In this document: piece after piece, positions 62,038 to 64,000 of the stretch
Layout of the letters: each line of letters starts with the position of its first letter
How positions within the stretch are numbered: the stretch's first letter is position 1
Assembly (NCBI RefSeq): GCF_000312105.1
Contig: NZ_HE978636.1
Span: 628,534 to 692,533 of the forward strand
Source of the DNA: Aeromicrobium massiliense JC14
Lineage (GTDB): Bacteria > Actinomycetota > Actinomycetes > Propionibacteriales > Nocardioidaceae
DNA: 64,000 bases
Reading direction: 5' to 3'
Program-made: the position numbers and the translations under genes
The notes under the pieces: generated by a model
Told to the model about the DNA's origin: nothing
Seen by the model: the letters and a program-made list of their open reading frames with translations, nothing else
Databases searched by the model: none

Positions 62038-62117
62038 GCGAGCACAGCGAGCGAAGCATCGGCACCGTCATGGGCGGACGTCCGTACCGTGCGCTCTTCA
62101 CGGAGGTTCGCCCATGA
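62034..62117 (+). repeat. MIRU-like coupled mini-ORF, copy 2 (fliI-fliJ junction)
   Basis: An 84-bp ORF of 27 codons with ATG overlapping the fliI stop and TGA overlapping the fliJ ATG. The peptide starts MSEHSERSIGTVMGG, then P-Y-R. The first 21 bases match copy 1 except for one (GCGC versus GCAC), and the cores share GCACCGTC and CGTACCGT. Confidence 0.75.
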
Positions 62118-62548
62118 GCGCGAAGCACGACGCCGGGCTGCACGCGGTGCTCCGCGTGCGCTCCGTGCGCGAGCGCGACAGCCGTCTGGGCCTGCACCAG
62201 GCGCTGGCCGAGCAGGCCGGTGCCCAGCAGTCGCTGGCCGGGCTGCACGCCGCCGTCGCCCAGTCGCCCGACCTCGACCGGGTCGGGGCCGGCGCCTTCC
62301 TGGCGCTGCGCCAGTCGGTCGCCGGCGTCTCGGCCCGCCTGGGCGAGATGCGCGAGGAGGTCTCCTGGCGCGGCACCGTGGCCGACGAGGCCCGGGCGCG
62401 TCACGCCGCCGACCGCTCGCGCGAGCGGGCCGTGGAGATGCTGCTCGAGCGCCGCGCCGCCGAGCGCGCCGCGGAGCGTCGCCGCGTCGAGGCCAAGGAG
62501 GCCGACGACCTCACGTCGGCCCGCTTCGGACGGGGTGATCAGCGATGA
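62114..62548 (+). CDS. fliJ: Flagellar export protein FliJ
   Basis: 144 residues, fully helical and charged, as FliJ. VLRVRSVRERDSRLGLHQAL at the start and a long Arg/Glu/Ala coiled coil (AVEMLLERRAAERAAERRRVE). ATG 62114 gives the compact coiled-coil protein; the much longer upstream frame lies inside fliI. It follows mini-ORF copy 2 and precedes the wall hydrolase. Confidence 0.82.
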   Translation: MSAKHDAGLHAVLRVRSVRERDSRLGLHQALAEQAGAQQSLAGLHAAVAQSPDLDRVGAGAFLALRQSVAGVSARLGEMREEVSWRGTVADEARARHAADRSRERAVEMLLERRAAERAAERRRVEAKEADDLTSARFGRGDQR

Positions 62549-63492
62549 GCGTCACTGAGGTCCAGGCCCGCATCGGGCAGATCGAGTCCTACCTGGCCAC
62601 GCTGGACGGCCGGGTCGCCGGCCTCACGTCCGGCCGTGCCGCGGCCGCGTCCGGCCCGTCCGCCGCCTCGGCCACGCCGTTCGCGGCCCAGCTGGCCGAC
62701 GCGCAGGCGGCCGGCTCGTCCGAGGGCGGCCAGAAGGTCGTCGACACGGCCAAGAAGTACCTGGGCGTGCCCTACGTCTGGGGCGGCACCGACCCCGCCA
62801 AGGGACTGGACTGCTCCGGCCTCGTGCAGCAGGTGTACGGCGAGCTCGGCTACGACCTGCCGCGCGTCTCGCGCGACCAGGCGAAGGTCGGCACCGCCGT
62901 CCCGAGCCTGGACCAGGCCCGCCCCGGCGACCTGCTCGCGTTCAACTCTCCGGTGACGCACATCGGCATCTACGTCGGCGACGGCAAGATGATCCACGCG
63001 CCGAAGCCGGGCGAGAAGGTGCGCATCGAGGACGTCTACGACACCCCGACCGCGATCCGCCGGGTCATCGGCGCCGAGCCGGCGACCGCCGCCGCGTCCT
63101 CGACCGCCGCCGCCGGTTCCTACGGCGTCCTGTTCGAGCGGGCCGAGGCCCGCTACGGCGTGGACGCCGGCCTGCTCGCCGCCGTGGCGAAGCAGGAGTC
63201 CGGGTTCGACGCCGGCGCCGTCAGCCCGGCGGGGGCGCAGGGCCTCATGCAGCTCATGCCCGCCACCGCGCGCGGCCTGGGCGTCACCGACGCCTTCGAC
63301 CCCGCCCAGGCGGTCGACGGCGCGGCCCGCCTGCTGCGCGACCTCACCCAGCGCTTCGGCTCGACCGAGCTCGCCCTGGCCGCGTACAACGCCGGCCCCG
63401 GCCCGGTCATGCGCTACGACGGCGTCCCGCCGTACGCCGAGACCCGCAACTACGTCCGATCGATCATGGCCGACCTGGAAGGTGCCCGATGA
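62545..63492 (+). CDS. Dual peptidoglycan hydrolase (NlpC/P60 endopeptidase plus SLT transglycosylase), FlgJ-like role
   Basis: 315 residues. An NlpC/P60 domain (about 62-175) has catalytic LDCSGLVQQVY (Cys 90) and VTHIGIYVGD (His 139). A lytic transglycosylase domain follows (about 195-310) with KQESGFDAGAVSPAGAQGLM (Glu 218), MQLMPATA and AAYNAGP. There is no signal peptide or membrane helix. Located between fliJ and the FliK-like gene and coupled by ATGA, it is probably exported through the flagellar apparatus to open the wall for the rod, a role taken by FlgJ in enterobacteria. Both cleavage types in one protein are unusual. Confidence 0.88.
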   Translation: MSVTEVQARIGQIESYLATLDGRVAGLTSGRAAAASGPSAASATPFAAQLADAQAAGSSEGGQKVVDTAKKYLGVPYVWGGTDPAKGLDCSGLVQQVYGELGYDLPRVSRDQAKVGTAVPSLDQARPGDLLAFNSPVTHIGIYVGDGKMIHAPKPGEKVRIEDVYDTPTAIRRVIGAEPATAAASSTAAAGSYGVLFERAEARYGVDAGLLAAVAKQESGFDAGAVSPAGAQGLMQLMPATARGLGVTDAFDPAQAVDGAARLLRDLTQRFGSTELALAAYNAGPGPVMRYDGVPPYAETRNYVRSIMADLEGAR

Positions 63493-64000
63493 CGACCCCG
63501 ATGATCAGCGCGATGCCGCTGGCGACGGCGCCCACGCCCGAGGCCACCGGTGCTGCCACCGCGCCGGCCGCCGGCTTCGGCGCCATGCTGGCCGCCGCGC
63601 TCGCCCCGGCGACGCTCCCCGGCGCCGTCCCGGGCACCGTGCCCACCGTCGGCCGTCCGGCCGAGGAGACCGACGAGGCCACGACCGAGCCGGAGACCGG
63701 TGACGCCGCGGCCGACCAGGACTCCACGCTGCTGGACGCCTTCCTGCTCACCAACGCGGTGACCGGCACGGTCGGCACCCCGACCCCGGTCGTGCCCGCC
63801 CAGGCCCCGGCGCTCGCGCTGGCCGGCCTGGACCAGGCCGCCGCGCAGCAGGTCGTCGAGGCCGTCGACGGCGCCGAGGGCCTGCTGGCCCCGGTCGGCG
63901 ACCCGGACGCCCCGGTGCTGCCGGGCGCCACCGCCCCCGCGGCGGACGGCACCGACGCCACCGTGCCGGTCGTCGCCCGCGGCACCGCGGCCGCGCCGGC
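63489..64000 (+). CDS. fliK: FliK-like hook-length control protein, 3' end outside window
   Basis: The frame from ATG 63489 (overlapping the previous stop) stays open to the window edge, at least 170 residues. It is extremely rich in Ala, Pro, Thr and Gly (e.g. GAMLAAALAPATLPG), as in the disordered N-terminal ruler part of FliK. Position after fliJ supports this. The diagnostic C-terminal export-switch domain is not in view, so the call rests on context and composition. Confidence 0.65.
   Translation, partial: MTTPMISAMPLATAPTPEATGAATAPAAGFGAMLAAALAPATLPGAVPGTVPTVGRPAEETDEATTEPETGDAAADQDSTLLDAFLLTNAVTGTVGTPTPVVPAQAPALALAGLDQAAAQQVVEAVDGAEGLLAPVGDPDAPVLPGATAPAADGTDATVPVVARGTAAAP

Overview
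This 64-kb window is a contiguous, very GC-rich actinobacterial chromosome segment. It is built around the replication origin on the left and a flagellar locus on the right. The order cca - DUF6049 - murJ - pseudokinase - trxB - trxA - parB - parA - rsmG - jag - yidC - yidD - rnpA - rpmH - dnaA - dnaN - gnd - recF - dciA - gyrB - gyrA - DUF3566 - tRNA-Ile - tRNA-Ala is the classical actinobacterial origin synteny. GTG/TTG starts, 4-nt stop/start overlaps, a pseudokinase next to MurJ, gnd between dnaN and recF, and a full flagellar system suggest a motile member of the Propionibacteriales (Nocardioidaceae-like). That taxonomic call is an inference from gene order and protein flavour.

Layout. 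(1) 1-10.6 kb: the 3' part of inositol-phosphate synthase; a divergent LysR regulator / YeiH-type exporter pair; a TetR regulator; and a livFG - acyl-CoA ligase - livHM - binding-protein operon, with a perfect palindrome against its promoter. (2) 10.6-36.1 kb: the origin region. Genes left of dnaA run leftward (rpmH to parB); dnaA to gyrA run rightward. DnaA-box-like clusters lie on both sides of dnaA, and three parS-like palindromes lie in or next to rsmG, parA and recF. (3) 36.2-41.9 kb: a multidomain secreted polysaccharide deacetylase, a three-gene membrane/stress operon (YtxH-like, holin-like, DUF3618), and a BenE-type transporter. (4) 41.9-48.4 kb: a leftward operon of five overlapping genes. 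It encodes a GAF-SpoIIE phosphatase, a BcsA-like processive glycosyltransferase, a STAS protein, an RsbW-like kinase, and a GH26-like hydrolase fused to an OpgC acyltransferase. It reads as a polysaccharide synthesis/modification system with its own partner-switching control. (5) 48.4-64 kb: flagellar genes. flgN-flgK-flgL-fliW-csrA run leftward. fliA, fliC, fliD-fliS, flgBC-fliEFGHIJ, a NlpC/P60-SLT wall hydrolase and the start of a FliK-like gene run rightward.

How the genes work together. The liv operon would import and CoA-activate an acid substrate under TetR control. ParA/ParB with the parS sites segregate the origin that DnaA opens, and DnaN, RecF, gyrase and DciA serve replication. 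In the flagellar part, FliA-type promoter motifs precede fliC and flgB. The fliC leader carries a hairpin with GGA in its loop plus a second GGA in the ribosome binding site, matching the CsrA-FliW-flagellin feedback circuit whose genes lie 4 kb away. fliI is bracketed by two related, translationally coupled mini-ORFs that look like a MIRU-type interspersed repeat.

The observations I consider most worth following are the partner-switch/glycan operon beside the flagellar genes, the repeat pair around fliI, the CsrA-type leader of fliC, the phased GGTCCCG repeats upstream of fliA, and the signal-peptide-less dual wall hydrolase in the rod/export operon. I see no CRISPR array, insertion sequence or prophage.
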